Below are positions 16,044-23,813 of a stretch of 37,735 nucleotides of DNA, in pieces. Within the stretch, counting starts at the first letter, position 1. Every line of letters starts with the position of its first letter. Origin of the DNA: Thermoplasmata archaeon (GTDB lineage: Archaea; Thermoplasmatota; Thermoplasmata; Halarchaeoplasmatales; Halarchaeoplasmataceae). The notes beneath the pieces were generated by a model that worked only from the letters and a program-made list of their open reading frames with translations, made no database searches and was not told the origin of the DNA. The position numbers and the translations under genes are program-made. Where the stretch lies: positions 1 through 37,735 of the forward strand of contig PUNG01000102.1 in the NCBI GenBank assembly GCA_003551675.1, read 5' to 3'.

Positions 16044-16586
16044 ATGACCATAATATTATTAGCTGGTATGCCAGGGGCAGGAAAAGAGGAGTTTTTGAGA
16101 GTCGCAAAAAAGGAAGGAATCGAAATAGTTAGGATGGGAGATGTTGTGAGAAGCAAGGCGGGAAAGAGGAGTGAGGAAATAAAAGAAGAGCAAAGTGTAG
16201 GCGAGTTCGCAAACGAGGAAAGAAAAAAGCATCATGAAGGTATCTGGGCGGATAGAACGCTCAGTCACGTAACTGAAAACAGGACAGTAATAGATGGTAT
16301 AAGGAGTCAGACCGAGGTGAATATATTCAAATCCGAGTTGGATAGGGATGCCAAAACGGTAGCGATCCACACTTCTCCAAAAACCAGGTATGAACGTTTG
16401 AGAGAAAGATCACGTGACGATGCACCTCATACATGGAGTGAATTCAACGACAGGGATGATAGGGAATTGAAGTGGGGTCTTGGCAGGGTCATCGCAAAAG
16501 CGGACCACATGATGATCAATGAAGGTTCCTTAGACGATTTTCATGGATCCGTACGGACGATATTGGATAAAATTTACTCCAAATAA
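16044..16586 (+). CDS. P-loop kinase-like protein (UPF0200/dephospho-CoA kinase-like)
   Basis: This 180-residue nucleoside-kinase-fold protein begins with a Walker A motif, LLAGMPGAGKEE (residues 5-16). It then has RMGDVVRSKA, an ERKKHHEGIWADRT segment, a DGIRSQTEVNIF segment and a C-terminal lid region (RYERLRERSRDDAP). This order matches the archaeal UPF0200 group, related to adenylate and dephospho-CoA kinases. The substrate is not established; some databases assign dephospho-CoA kinase activity on similarity. It sits 15 nt after nadE behind GGAGATG, so it may share a cofactor-synthesis operon. The family assignment is good and the reaction is open. Confidence 0.78.
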   Translation: MTIILLAGMPGAGKEEFLRVAKKEGIEIVRMGDVVRSKAGKRSEEIKEEQSVGEFANEERKKHHEGIWADRTLSHVTENRTVIDGIRSQTEVNIFKSELDRDAKTVAIHTSPKTRYERLRERSRDDAPHTWSEFNDRDDRELKWGLGRVIAKADHMMINEGSLDDFHGSVRTILDKIYSK

Positions 16587-16607
16587 CACTTGATTTTGGA
16601 CCAAAGA

Positions 16608-16620
16608 CTTATTTAATATA
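16608..16620 (+). promoter_or_regulatory. TATA-like box for the first small ferredoxin
   Basis: CTTATTTAATATA lies about 35-43 nt upstream of the ATG at 16651. This predicts a short leader that includes the GTGAT ribosome site 6 nt before the start. The element is motif-based and not experimentally supported. Confidence 0.4.
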
Positions 16621-16650
16621 TTGTTTATGTCAGTTTCAAGAGTGATAAAC

Positions 16651-16818
16651 ATGGTAGTAAAAGTTGATGAAGATGCTTGTATAGCCTGCGGAATGTGCGA
16701 AGAAGAATGCCCTGTGGACGCGATCGAAGTTAATGAAGTGGCCGTAGTAGACGATGATAAATGTAAAGATATCGGAAAATGTGTAGAGGTCTGTCCCGTT
16801 GACGCACTTTCGTTGTAA
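16651..16818 (+). CDS. Small ferredoxin with an altered second cluster site
   Basis: This 55-residue ferredoxin begins at ATG 16651, preceded by AGTGAT at good spacing; a frame from TTG 16621 is longer but has no support. The first motif is complete (CIACGMCEEECP). In the second (CKDIGKCVEVCP) the position of the second cysteine is isoleucine, leaving three cysteines, which would allow a [3Fe-4S] cluster or loss of stability at that site. It is closely similar to the ferredoxin encoded 60 nt downstream, so the pair arose by tandem duplication. It is a soluble cytosolic electron carrier; candidate partners are the Kor and Hdr complexes encoded nearby, but no specific partner can be read. Confidence 0.87.
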   Translation: MVVKVDEDACIACGMCEEECPVDAIEVNEVAVVDDDKCKDIGKCVEVCPVDALSL

Positions 16819-16838
16819 AACTAAAAAACGGTAGTAAA

Positions 16839-16847
16839 TTTTTTATA
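16839..16847 (+). promoter_or_regulatory. TATA-like box for the second small ferredoxin
   Basis: TTTTTTATA lies 32-40 nt upstream of the ATG at 16879, so the second ferredoxin has its own promoter-like sequence despite lying just after the first. The call is motif-based. Confidence 0.4.
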
Positions 16848-16878
16848 CACACTCCTCTTCCTCACATCCGTGGTAAAC

Positions 16879-17046
16879 ATGGTAGTCGAAATCGACGAAG
16901 AAGGATGTATCGCCTGTGGCCAGTGTGAAGAAGAATGTCCTGTTGACGCGATCGAAGTGAATGATGTTGCGGTGGTGGACGAAGATGCGTGTATCGATTG
17001 TGGAAACTGCGTAGATGCATGCCCCGTGGACGTCATCAAGATTTAA
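16879..17046 (+). CDS. Small 2[4Fe-4S] ferredoxin
   Basis: This 55-codon gene, ATG 16879 to TAA 17044-17046, encodes a bacterial-type ferredoxin with both cluster motifs intact: CIACGQCEEECP and CIDCGNCVDACP. The N-terminal half is almost identical to that of the ferredoxin just upstream (both contain CEEECPVDAIEVN and VAVVD), but the second cluster here is complete. It is expected to be a low-potential soluble carrier, for example for ferredoxin-dependent oxidoreductases such as 2-oxoglutarate synthase. It has its own TATA-like sequence. The minus-strand frames across this region are antisense shadows. A perfect tandem 10-bp repeat follows at 17051-17070. Confidence 0.92.
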   Translation: MVVEIDEEGCIACGQCEEECPVDAIEVNDVAVVDEDACIDCGNCVDACPVDVIKI

Positions 17047-17050
17047 AAAA

Positions 17051-17070
17051 ACAAGCAGATACAAGCAGAT
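17051..17070. repeat. Tandem 10-bp direct repeat
   Basis: ACAAGCAGAT occurs twice in a row between the convergent ferredoxin and dCMP deaminase genes. No hairpin potential was seen. It may be simple slippage, and no function is proposed. Confidence 0.6.
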
Positions 17071-17092
17071 GAGCTATAAATAAACCCATTCT

Positions 17093-17698
17093 TCATTTAT
17101 TCTTAATGTATTTTGAGATAGTTTCCTGTACATCTTTCCTTTTTCCTTCAAATTTTCTTACCTCGATATCACTCTGGTCCAACATGTTTTCAGAAAGAGG
17201 GTCCTTGTATTCGCCGTGGTAGATAACTTCTTCGATCTCCGAGTTGATCAAGATCTTCGTACAGACCACACAAGGATAAGTAGTACAGTATAATTTACTC
17301 CCCTTTATACTCACACCGGATACCGCCGCCTGGATGACTGCGTTCTGTTCTGCATGGACCGCACGGCACAGTTCGTGTCTCCTACCGGATTTGACTCCCT
17401 TTCCTTTTTTTGGATAAAAATCGATGTCCTCAAGGATTTCTTTTTTATTCAGATCTTTATCTTTCTCATATTTCTCAAAAAATATATCCATATAGGGGGG
17501 ATGGATGTCACCTCGTCTCATGCATCCTCCGAGATCTTCGCAATGAGGCAGATTTTTTGGTGCACCATTATATCCTGTACTCAAAACCTGCTTATTTTTA
17601 ACCAAAACTGCTCCCACCTTCCTCCTGAGACAGGTAGATCTATCCGAAACCAGATATGCCATAGCAATGAAGTATTCGTCGACGGTAGGTCTGTTCAT
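17093..17698 (-). CDS. dCMP deaminase family protein (ComEB-like)
   Basis: The 201-residue protein has the zinc deaminase core: HAEQNAVIQAA with the zinc-binding His and catalytic Glu, then TTYPCVVCTKILINS with the two zinc cysteines. The segments STGYNGAPKNLPHC and SGRRHELCRAVHAEQNA match deoxycytidylate deaminases, which make dUMP for thymidylate synthesis. Between the CMRRGD segment and SGRRHE there is an insertion of about 40 residues that the short ComEB proteins lack. GAGGTAACC precedes the ATG at 17698. The gene is convergent with the ferredoxins and divergent from the signal peptidase. The deaminase fold is certain; dCMP as substrate is likely. Confidence 0.87.
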   Translation of the reverse strand: MNRPTVDEYFIAMAYLVSDRSTCLRRKVGAVLVKNKQVLSTGYNGAPKNLPHCEDLGGCMRRGDIHPPYMDIFFEKYEKDKDLNKKEILEDIDFYPKKGKGVKSGRRHELCRAVHAEQNAVIQAAVSGVSIKGSKLYCTTYPCVVCTKILINSEIEEVIYHGEYKDPLSENMLDQSDIEVRKFEGKRKDVQETISKYIKNK

Positions 17699-17782
17699 GG
17701 TTACCTCAAAAGAGAACCACTTTATTTTACTTTTGTGCTGAGTTAAGCTAGAATCTTATTAATGAATGCATAAGAAATGTTT

Positions 17783-17798
17783 ATTAGTACCGACTAAT
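17783..17798. promoter_or_regulatory. Perfect 6-bp dyad upstream of signal peptidase
   Basis: ATTAGT at 17783-17788 and ACTAAT at 17793-17798 form a dyad with a 4-nt spacer. It overlaps a TATA-like TGTTTATTAG sequence about 65-70 nt upstream of the signal peptidase ATG. A dyad over a TATA box is where an archaeal repressor would act. This is inference from symmetry and position. Confidence 0.3.
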
Positions 17799-17849
17799 CC
17801 TTTCAAAACCTGAGTAAATTTCCCCTAAAGACCTACGGAGACCGAATAA

Positions 17850-18818
17850 ATGAAAAATGATACCAAAAATGAGATCATTTCCATCGGAAAGGACATCTTG
17901 ATCTCGCTTATCATCATAGGGATAATCTTGGGTTCCCTTTATGTTTTCAGTGGAAGATGGCCGCCGTTAGTGGTAATCGAATCCAGCAGTATGTCTCATA
18001 ACGCCGAGCGGAGTCAGGTAGGGGTTATAGATGCAGGGGACATAGTCATGGTCCAGGAGGTAGAAAAGGACGAAATAACTACATATGTGGAGGGTAGAGC
18101 TAACGGGTACGAGAAGTACGGTCAGTACGGCGACGTGATAGTTTTCAACCCCGACGGAAATCGGGAGAGAACTCCGGTGATCCATAGAGCCGTTTTTTAT
18201 CTTGAAATAGATGAAGGTCGGATGGATGTGCCTGCTTTAGCGGATTTGGATTATGGCGAGGATTGGGAGATCAGACATGCAGATGCCGAGGATGTTGAAG
18301 ACGGAAGAGGGCTGTATGGTACTTTGACCATTTATGATTACGGTCACGAAGATAAGACCGTATCTTTAAATCTAGAAGAGATAAACGGCTCGGGCTTCAT
18401 CACAAAAGGAGATAACAACCAACATTTTGACCAAGATAGCCGACACAGAGGCATCGACGAACCTATCAAAGAGGATTGGCTTTTGGGTAGAGCTAGAGGA
18501 CAATTACCGTGGTTTGGTATACTGAAGCTAGCCTATATGGGAAAAACTGAATACATCCCTTCGAACAGCTGGAATAATCTTATAATCTCTCTAACCGTTA
18601 TCATACTAATACCTCTTATCTTGGAACTCATGGCTAGGCTTCATAGGTCAGGAAAAAAGGAGAAAGAGAGTGGAAAAGATGGGAAGGAAAGAAAGGAGTT
18701 CAAAATATCAGGAGACATAAGTGAGATCGACGATGATCCGGGATATGATGATTATGATGAGGTACAAGATCCTGAGATGGAGGACGAATCCAAAATGAAT
18801 CTCGATCATAGTGAATAA
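17850..18818 (+). CDS. Signal peptidase I (archaeal S26B type)
   Basis: This 322-residue membrane protease removes signal peptides from secreted proteins, such as the LamG-like protein at the left edge. A first membrane helix is at about residues 14-33, followed by the catalytic serine in VIESSSM (Ser47). The archaeal catalytic histidine lies in TPVIHRAV and the aspartate region in FITKGDNN. The central extracytoplasmic domain is longer than minimal. A second membrane helix is near NNLIISLTVIILIPLILEL, followed by a charged C-terminal tail of about 60 residues, acidic and disordered-looking (IDDDPGYDDYDEV). There is one Ser-His-Asp set and no lysine in the usual bacterial position, as expected for archaea. 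Confidence 0.9.
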   Translation: MKNDTKNEIISIGKDILISLIIIGIILGSLYVFSGRWPPLVVIESSSMSHNAERSQVGVIDAGDIVMVQEVEKDEITTYVEGRANGYEKYGQYGDVIVFNPDGNRERTPVIHRAVFYLEIDEGRMDVPALADLDYGEDWEIRHADAEDVEDGRGLYGTLTIYDYGHEDKTVSLNLEEINGSGFITKGDNNQHFDQDSRHRGIDEPIKEDWLLGRARGQLPWFGILKLAYMGKTEYIPSNSWNNLIISLTVIILIPLILELMARLHRSGKKEKESGKDGKERKEFKISGDISEIDDDPGYDDYDEVQDPEMEDESKMNLDHSE

Positions 18819-18853
18819 CGTTTGGATCTATACGATTCGTACACACGTTCGTA

Positions 18854-19372
18854 TCATCGCTTATAATCAGGATCTTCAAAATCATCTTGTGAAAGATGGA
18901 ATTTTTCTATGGGCTCAGGAGGATAATCATCGTTTTCGATCATCTTTTTTAACCTTTTGGCAGTTCGTAGAGCTTTATCTTCTAGTGGTTGAGGTAGATC
19001 TGCTTCTTTGAACTCGTCTTCGTCTAACAGAATGTAACTTCCGTCAAGGTCTACCCAATAGTCTAAAAATAGATCCTCCGCGATATATCCATTTTTGGTT
19101 TTATCAGGAGGCGTTCTGATATCCGAATAATAACCTTTCAATCTTTTATCCTCATCAAATATTTTCACCACATTGTACCACTCATCCATGAGCTCGAACA
19201 ATACACCATGATACCCGGATCTTATCAAAACACGATCATCAAAAGGTGAAAATGGTTCTTTGAGGCGAAATTCGAACGAGGATATTATAATATCATCCGT
19301 GTTTGTTAGAAGCTTTTGTTTCCATACCCTTGTTGGTTTTCCTCGTCTTTTGTACTTGACCTGGACTTTCAT
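18854..19372 (-). CDS. DUF402 domain protein
   Basis: This 172-residue protein matches DUF402. The central pattern KGYYSDIRTPPDK, then LFLDYWVDLDGSYILLDEDEF, is the family core, with acidic residues that bind metal in characterised relatives. Family members include nucleoside phosphatases and RNA-associated proteins such as FAU-1, so a nucleotide- or RNA-related hydrolase is possible. The start ATG at 19372 overlaps, as ATGA, the stop of an unassigned 38-codon open frame that follows the DUF5611-like gene. A TATA-like GATATATACC near 19436-19445 could serve it. The exact reaction is not known. Confidence 0.75.
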   Translation of the reverse strand: MKVQVKYKRRGKPTRVWKQKLLTNTDDIIISSFEFRLKEPFSPFDDRVLIRSGYHGVLFELMDEWYNVVKIFDEDKRLKGYYSDIRTPPDKTKNGYIAEDLFLDYWVDLDGSYILLDEDEFKEADLPQPLEDKALRTAKRLKKMIENDDYPPEPIEKFHLSQDDFEDPDYKR

Positions 19373-19485
19373 TCTTCTACCTGTCCTATCGAAAATATGG
19401 TCTTTTCATAGTACTGGTTGGTGACCTCTACCAAAGCGGTATATATCGCACCGATACCGCAGATTACCCATCTAGCATCGATGAT

Positions 19486-19815
19486 CTATCCTTTCTCCTT
19501 TGCCTTCTTTTTTGCCCTTTTCTTTCTCGCTTTGGCCGTGAACCCCGTAGCTTCTTCCAAAAAGTCGTTCCATTTTGAGATCGTCTCAGATGCGGTCTCG
19601 CTGTCGACATCCTGATTCATCTTTATGTTTACCCATAGCCCCGTCCTTCCTTCTGTCCAAACTTCTAAGGAAGCTATCGCTCCTTCATCTTCGACTATGA
19701 GTTTATCATCTTCTTTTTTCACTTTACCGAACTTATCTTCCATCAACTCACTCAGCTTATCGCCTTCGATGTTTTCGAAATGCCCTCTCTTGACATCATA
19801 TCGATTTTTACCCAT
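19486..19815 (-). CDS. Small DUF5611-like protein
   Basis: This 109-residue protein starts MGKNRYDVKRGHFENIEGDKL and has a two-layer alpha/beta look: strands around LIVEDEGAIASLEVWTEG and LWVNIKMNQDVD, then a helix and a very basic lysine-rich tail (ARKKRAKKKAKEKG). I recognise it as resembling DUF5611, a family I know mainly from Thermoplasmata and Methanomassiliicoccales; no function is established. The basic tail would suit nucleic-acid or membrane-lipid contact. It is transcribed divergently from aspS and lies upstream of the DUF402 gene on the same strand, 113 nt away. Confidence 0.6.
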   Translation of the reverse strand: MGKNRYDVKRGHFENIEGDKLSELMEDKFGKVKKEDDKLIVEDEGAIASLEVWTEGRTGLWVNIKMNQDVDSETASETISKWNDFLEEATGFTAKARKKRAKKKAKEKG

Positions 19816-19884
19816 GTTATCATCATGTTAGACTGATTTCCCTTATTTTAGGTTTTTGGAACAAATTTTTTTTCATCCTGAACT

Positions 19885-19895
19885 CTTTTATATCC
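19885..19895 (+). promoter_or_regulatory. TATA box of aspS, leaderless spacing
   Basis: CTTTTATATCC is centred about 25 nt upstream of the aspS ATG at 19915. No ribosome site precedes the ATG. The spacing predicts transcription starting at or next to the start codon, hence a leaderless mRNA. Confidence 0.5.
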
Positions 19896-19914
19896 CTCCT
19901 TCATACCCCTTTAT

Positions 19915-21231
19915 ATGAAAAGAATACAGGCTATAGAGGCTGCCGAATTGGAAGAGGATGCCAAATGTAAACTGGGTGGATGGCTCCAAGAGATAAAGAA
20001 CTTAGGAGGTATAGCGTTTTTAAAGATCAGAGATAGAACAGGAGTTTTTCAAGTAGTGCTTTCAAAAGAAGAGATGGAAGATAGTTTTGACGAGGCAGTG
20101 AACATTTCAAGAGAGAGCGTACTGCTCGTCGAGGGCAAGAAAAAAGATACGGATCAAACAGAGCTGGGTTTTGAACTTCATCCTATCTCGATAAAAGTGG
20201 AAACGGAGGCAGAGAAACCATTGCCTTTGGGAGTTGTAGATAAAGTCGATGCTGAGATGGGGACCCGTTTTGATAATCGTTTTCTTGATCTAAGAAAGAA
20301 AGAAAAAAGATTGATATTCGAGATAAGAAAGCATCTACTAGACGGGCTGAGAGATTTTTTCACAAAAGAGGACTTCGTGGAAATAAATACGCCTAAAATA
20401 GTTGCCGCAGGAGCTGAAGGAGGAGCTACCCTTTTTAATGTAGAATATTATGATAGTGAAGCCTATCTAGCACAGAGTCCTCAATTGTACAAACAGATGC
20501 TCATGGCTGCAGGTTTTGAAAGGGTATTTGAGATCGCACCCGCTTACAGGGCGGAGGACTTTGATACCATAAGACACACTTCAGAGTTCATCTCGTTAGA
20601 TTTTGAGATCTCTTTCATAGAAAGTTCAAACGATATAATCGATATGACCAGTTATATGATAAGACACGCTCTTTCTCATACCGTAGATAACTGTGAAAAA
20701 CAACTAGAAGAATTGGGAGTCGAGATAGAAATACCAGAATACCCCTTCAAAAAGATACCCTATAGAGAATGTATCAGCATACTCAAAGATAAAGGATTTA
20801 AATGGGATGAGGAACCTACCATAGGAACGGAGGAGGAAAAAATTTTAGGAGAGCATGTTAGAGATGAATATGAGACTGATTTTTTCTTCATCACTGAGTT
20901 TCCTACGAAGGTGAAGGAAGGGACATTTTATGCCATGCGGAAGGAGTACGATCCCTCTTTGACAACTTATTTCGATTTAGAGTATAAGGGTCAAGAACTG
21001 GTTTCAGGTGGACAGAGAGAGCATCGCTATGAAATGTTGGTAAAGCAGATGGAAGAAGTGGGTTTAGATACTGAAGTTTTCCAAACATATTTAGATACGT
21101 TCAAATATGGTATGCCTACTCACGGCGGTATCGGTTTGGGTTTGGATAGGCTTCTTCAACAGATGCTAGACCTCCCTAACATACGAGAGGCCATTTTGTT
21201 CCCTCGTGACACACAACGATTGGAACCTTGA
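19915..21231 (+). CDS. aspS: Aspartyl-tRNA synthetase (archaeal type; possibly aspartyl/asparaginyl)
   Basis: The 438-residue class IIb synthetase charges tRNA with aspartate. The N-terminal OB fold reads GWLQEIKNLGGIAFLKIRD; motif 1 is around FFTKEDFVEINTPK; motif 2 has YRAEDFDTIRHTSEF; motif 3 is GIGLGLDRLLQQML. The length and lack of a GAD insertion are archaeal. Residues that separate discriminating from non-discriminating archaeal AspRS (Trp26 and Lys85 in Thermococcus) appear as Gln25 and a Glu by my alignment, so tRNA-Asn specificity cannot be read; no asnS or gatCAB lies in the window. It is probably leaderless and alone in its transcription unit, with hjc 39 nt downstream. Confidence 0.92.
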   Translation: MKRIQAIEAAELEEDAKCKLGGWLQEIKNLGGIAFLKIRDRTGVFQVVLSKEEMEDSFDEAVNISRESVLLVEGKKKDTDQTELGFELHPISIKVETEAEKPLPLGVVDKVDAEMGTRFDNRFLDLRKKEKRLIFEIRKHLLDGLRDFFTKEDFVEINTPKIVAAGAEGGATLFNVEYYDSEAYLAQSPQLYKQMLMAAGFERVFEIAPAYRAEDFDTIRHTSEFISLDFEISFIESSNDIIDMTSYMIRHALSHTVDNCEKQLEELGVEIEIPEYPFKKIPYRECISILKDKGFKWDEEPTIGTEEEKILGEHVRDEYETDFFFITEFPTKVKEGTFYAMRKEYDPSLTTYFDLEYKGQELVSGGQREHRYEMLVKQMEEVGLDTEVFQTYLDTFKYGMPTHGGIGLGLDRLLQQMLDLPNIREAILFPRDTQRLEP

Positions 21232-21270
21232 TCGCCCTTACAAAAAAAGAGTTCTCCTCAAACTTAATAA

Positions 21271-21864
21271 ATGTCGAGTTCAATGGACCATCGTCAAAGG
21301 GAGTATATGAATTCTCCTTTTAAGCATATTTGGGATCAAGAAAATATGACTCAAGGCAATTATGAACGTGAACTGAAGGAAGTCTTATCGGGAAATGAAG
21401 ACGTTATCAAAAGTCTTACAAAGACCTGTAACGAGGAAGAAAAAGAAGGTTACTATATGGCTAAAGACATTCCGTTTGTGGTGGTCCGAGGGGCGGGAAG
21501 CTTAGGTATCGATCTAGTCGCCGCTAGGGGTGATGTATCTTTCCTGATCGAAGTAAAATCCTCAAACGATGACGTGTTATATCTGAGCAATCAAAAGAGA
21601 TTAACTGAACAAGCTGAGGATATGATAGAGATCTCTACTAAAACAAAATTACTCCCCATCTACGCTTACCGGTTGAAGGGTCAAAGAGGAGATAAATGGA
21701 GACTATTCACCCTTGACATAGAGGGCCTATCTAAAAAATATAGGCTGCTGAACAAAAAACTGCCCAAGGCCAAAACGACTGTCCACGACAATTATAAGCT
21801 CCCTTGGGAGCATGGGATCCCCCTCAATGAGTTCCTTTCCTACCTTGGTAGATTGTTGGGTTGA
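21271..21864 (+). CDS. hjc: Hjc-type Holliday junction resolvase with an insertion
   Basis: This nuclease resolves four-way DNA junctions in recombination. The active-site pattern of the Hjc/PD-(D/E)XK fold is visible: Glu32 in NYERELKEVL, Asp81 in GSLGIDLVAARG, and Glu94-x-Lys96 in FLIEVKSS. It is 197 residues, against about 130 for typical Hjc: some 25 extra residues separate the first helix from the FVVVRGAGS strand, and the C-terminus extends past the fold with KLPWEHGIPLNEF. Starts at 21307 and 21346 are also possible and would remove an N-terminal extension. It follows aspS by 39 nt. The resolvase assignment rests on the ordered catalytic residues and is fairly strong. Confidence 0.82.
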   Translation: MSSSMDHRQREYMNSPFKHIWDQENMTQGNYERELKEVLSGNEDVIKSLTKTCNEEEKEGYYMAKDIPFVVVRGAGSLGIDLVAARGDVSFLIEVKSSNDDVLYLSNQKRLTEQAEDMIEISTKTKLLPIYAYRLKGQRGDKWRLFTLDIEGLSKKYRLLNKKLPKAKTTVHDNYKLPWEHGIPLNEFLSYLGRLLG

Positions 21865-21968
21865 TAAGTTAACATGACAAAGAAACATCAAAACCGTGTA
21901 GGTTAGTGATAAGTAAATACTAAATAATTGTAGTAGGGTATTTAAAAACCCGCTCGAGGAGAAAATAG

Positions 21969-23102
21969 ATGCGAAAACTCATATTATGTGCGGACCGTGA
22001 CGACGACATAGGGAAAAAAACTAACGTCAAGACACCTATAATTGGCAGGGAGAAGAATCTCCAAGCCGCTATAAAACTCGGTCTTGAAGACCCGGAGGAT
22101 TCAGATACCAATTCTATTTTTTCTGCGATATCTCTCTATGATGATCTGAAAGAAAAGGGAGATGATGTAGAGATCGCAACGATCTGCGGGGCACCTTCCA
22201 TCGGCTACACTTCTGATCAAATATTGAGTAAAGAATTAGATCAAGTGCTAGAAAAAGTTAGGCCGGACTCCGCTATATTGGTCACTGACGGTGCAGAAGA
22301 TGAGTATATCAGTCCTATAATCTCTTCAAAGGTGGACCTTTCTCATATAAGAACGGTATATGTAAAACAGAGCGAAAGTGTGGAAAACCTATATTATTTG
22401 TTTGTGAAGATATTCAGTGAAAGAAAGACTCAACGGAAGATACTCCTGCCCATATCTTTAGCTCTTTTGGTGTATGGCTTTTTCCGGATGCTTGCGTTGT
22501 TGGGGGATCTAGCCATCGAAGGTGTATCTGCATTAACCGGTCTGCCAGGCTTTAGTTTAGGAGCCATTTTTTTCATATTGGGTTTGTATATAGTCATCAG
22601 GATCTATGAAATGGACCGAAAAGCGTTTGAGTTATATACGAAGATGAGAAGATCATTGAGCGAAGGGTCTGTTTGGATACCTTTCGCCGCTGTTGCGATT
22701 CTCATAATAATTTTTAGTTCGATCCGCGGATGGAACATAATAGTTGAAGATGAGATAACGACACCATTAAACATCACATTGAGTTTTACGACCACTGTGA
22801 TATGGTGGTGGATCGGTGCCGTGTTCTTGTATGAACTAGGCAGGCTCATCGATACTTACATAACTCAGGGTAAAATAAGATGGTCTTTTTGGGCTATATT
22901 ACTAACGCTATTTGCTCTTACGTTTATCTTCTGGGGTGCCCTCGATTACATCCAGGGTTTGGTCGGGATGGAGGAAGTGAGTTTGACTCCCGCCTTTTTG
23001 AGTATAACTCTTGGATTGTTGATAGCCGTGTTAGCCGGTTTGATCCAAAGGAGTTTCAAAAAACGACAGAACGACATAGAAGAAACGGTATCTGATAGCT
23101 GA
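21969..23102 (+). CDS. DUF373 membrane protein
   Basis: The 377-residue protein belongs to the archaeal DUF373 family. A soluble N-terminal domain of about 150 residues starts RKLILCADRDDDIGKK and contains the conserved TPIIGREKN and ICGAPSIGYTSDQ segments and VTDGAEDEYISPII. Six predicted membrane helices follow, for example LLPISLALLVYGFF, LGAIFFILGLYIVI and WIPFAAVAILIIIF. The function is not known; the aspartate-rich opening suggests metal or nucleotide binding. The ATG at 21969 follows GAGGAG, and TATTTAAAAA near 21938-21947 is a good TATA candidate. mptE follows 15 nt later, so they are probably co-transcribed. Confidence 0.82.
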   Translation: MRKLILCADRDDDIGKKTNVKTPIIGREKNLQAAIKLGLEDPEDSDTNSIFSAISLYDDLKEKGDDVEIATICGAPSIGYTSDQILSKELDQVLEKVRPDSAILVTDGAEDEYISPIISSKVDLSHIRTVYVKQSESVENLYYLFVKIFSERKTQRKILLPISLALLVYGFFRMLALLGDLAIEGVSALTGLPGFSLGAIFFILGLYIVIRIYEMDRKAFELYTKMRRSLSEGSVWIPFAAVAILIIIFSSIRGWNIIVEDEITTPLNITLSFTTTVIWWWIGAVFLYELGRLIDTYITQGKIRWSFWAILLTLFALTFIFWGALDYIQGLVGMEEVSLTPAFLSITLGLLIAVLAGLIQRSFKKRQNDIEETVSDS

Positions 23103-23117
23103 ACAGGAGGTACTATC

Positions 23118-23738
23118 ATGGAATTCAAGGAATGGGAACCATTATACAAAGAAATATTATCTGAATTTGGATATTCAGAGGTAAAAGACAGAATATCTGC
23201 AGAATTCTTGGCAGATGAACGAGGTACAGATGGTCTATCTCCTCTTCGGGTTTTGGGTAAGCAAGAAGTAGAAATAATAGGCCCCTATAATACCGCTAGT
23301 GATAAAAGATTGAATATAATTGCAGGGTCTTCTTTAGAGCAGGCCGTCGATAAAGGAGTTGAACCCGATTTGATCGTGACGGACCTCGACGGTGATACAA
23401 AGCTTCAACTGGAGATGAATCTAAAAGGCGTACCCATTGTGATGCATGCACACGGTGACAATATAAATCTTCTCAACAAATGGAGTAGCAAATTTAAGGG
23501 GCATGTGATATCCACGTGTCAGTGTAAACCTCCTGACGAAAGTATATGCAATTTTGGCGGTTTTACAGATGGAGACAGGGCGGCCTTCATAGCCGATCAT
23601 TTTGGTGCCAAAAAGATAATCTTGAATGGATGGGACTTCGAAAATCCCTACCACGAAGGTAAAACTAAACGGAAAAAACTTCTATGGGCAAAAAAGTTGT
23701 TGACCCATCTAAAGACTCCTGTAGTCAATCTGTCCTAG
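23118..23738 (+). CDS. mptE: 6-hydroxymethyl-7,8-dihydropterin pyrophosphokinase, MptE type
   Basis: This 206-residue enzyme transfers pyrophosphate from ATP to 6-hydroxymethyl-dihydropterin, a step to tetrahydromethanopterin or folate. It is the archaeal MptE (DUF115) type, not bacterial FolK. Visible signatures are IIGPYNTASDKRLNIIAGSS, the metal-binding PDLIVTDLDGD, IVMHAHGDN and GGFTDGDRA. It has the normal length for the family. It lies 15 nt behind the DUF373 gene with GGAGGT before the ATG. Its presence implies an active pterin pathway, which in an archaeon points to H4MPT-type C1 carriers, though the final cofactor cannot be told from this gene. Confidence 0.9.
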   Translation: MEFKEWEPLYKEILSEFGYSEVKDRISAEFLADERGTDGLSPLRVLGKQEVEIIGPYNTASDKRLNIIAGSSLEQAVDKGVEPDLIVTDLDGDTKLQLEMNLKGVPIVMHAHGDNINLLNKWSSKFKGHVISTCQCKPPDESICNFGGFTDGDRAAFIADHFGAKKIILNGWDFENPYHEGKTKRKKLLWAKKLLTHLKTPVVNLS

Positions 23739-23813
23739 AAAAGTGTTTTAAACAGGAGAGAGGGGAAGATTTATTTATTTTCAGTGTATCCCACTAACGA
23801 TCGCAGGACAGGT

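Noticed and set aside
19480-19490. TAG at the end of the DUF5611-like gene as a pyrrolysine codon
   Set aside because: The protein is complete at this stop, the tail before it is low complexity, and no pyl genes are present in the window.
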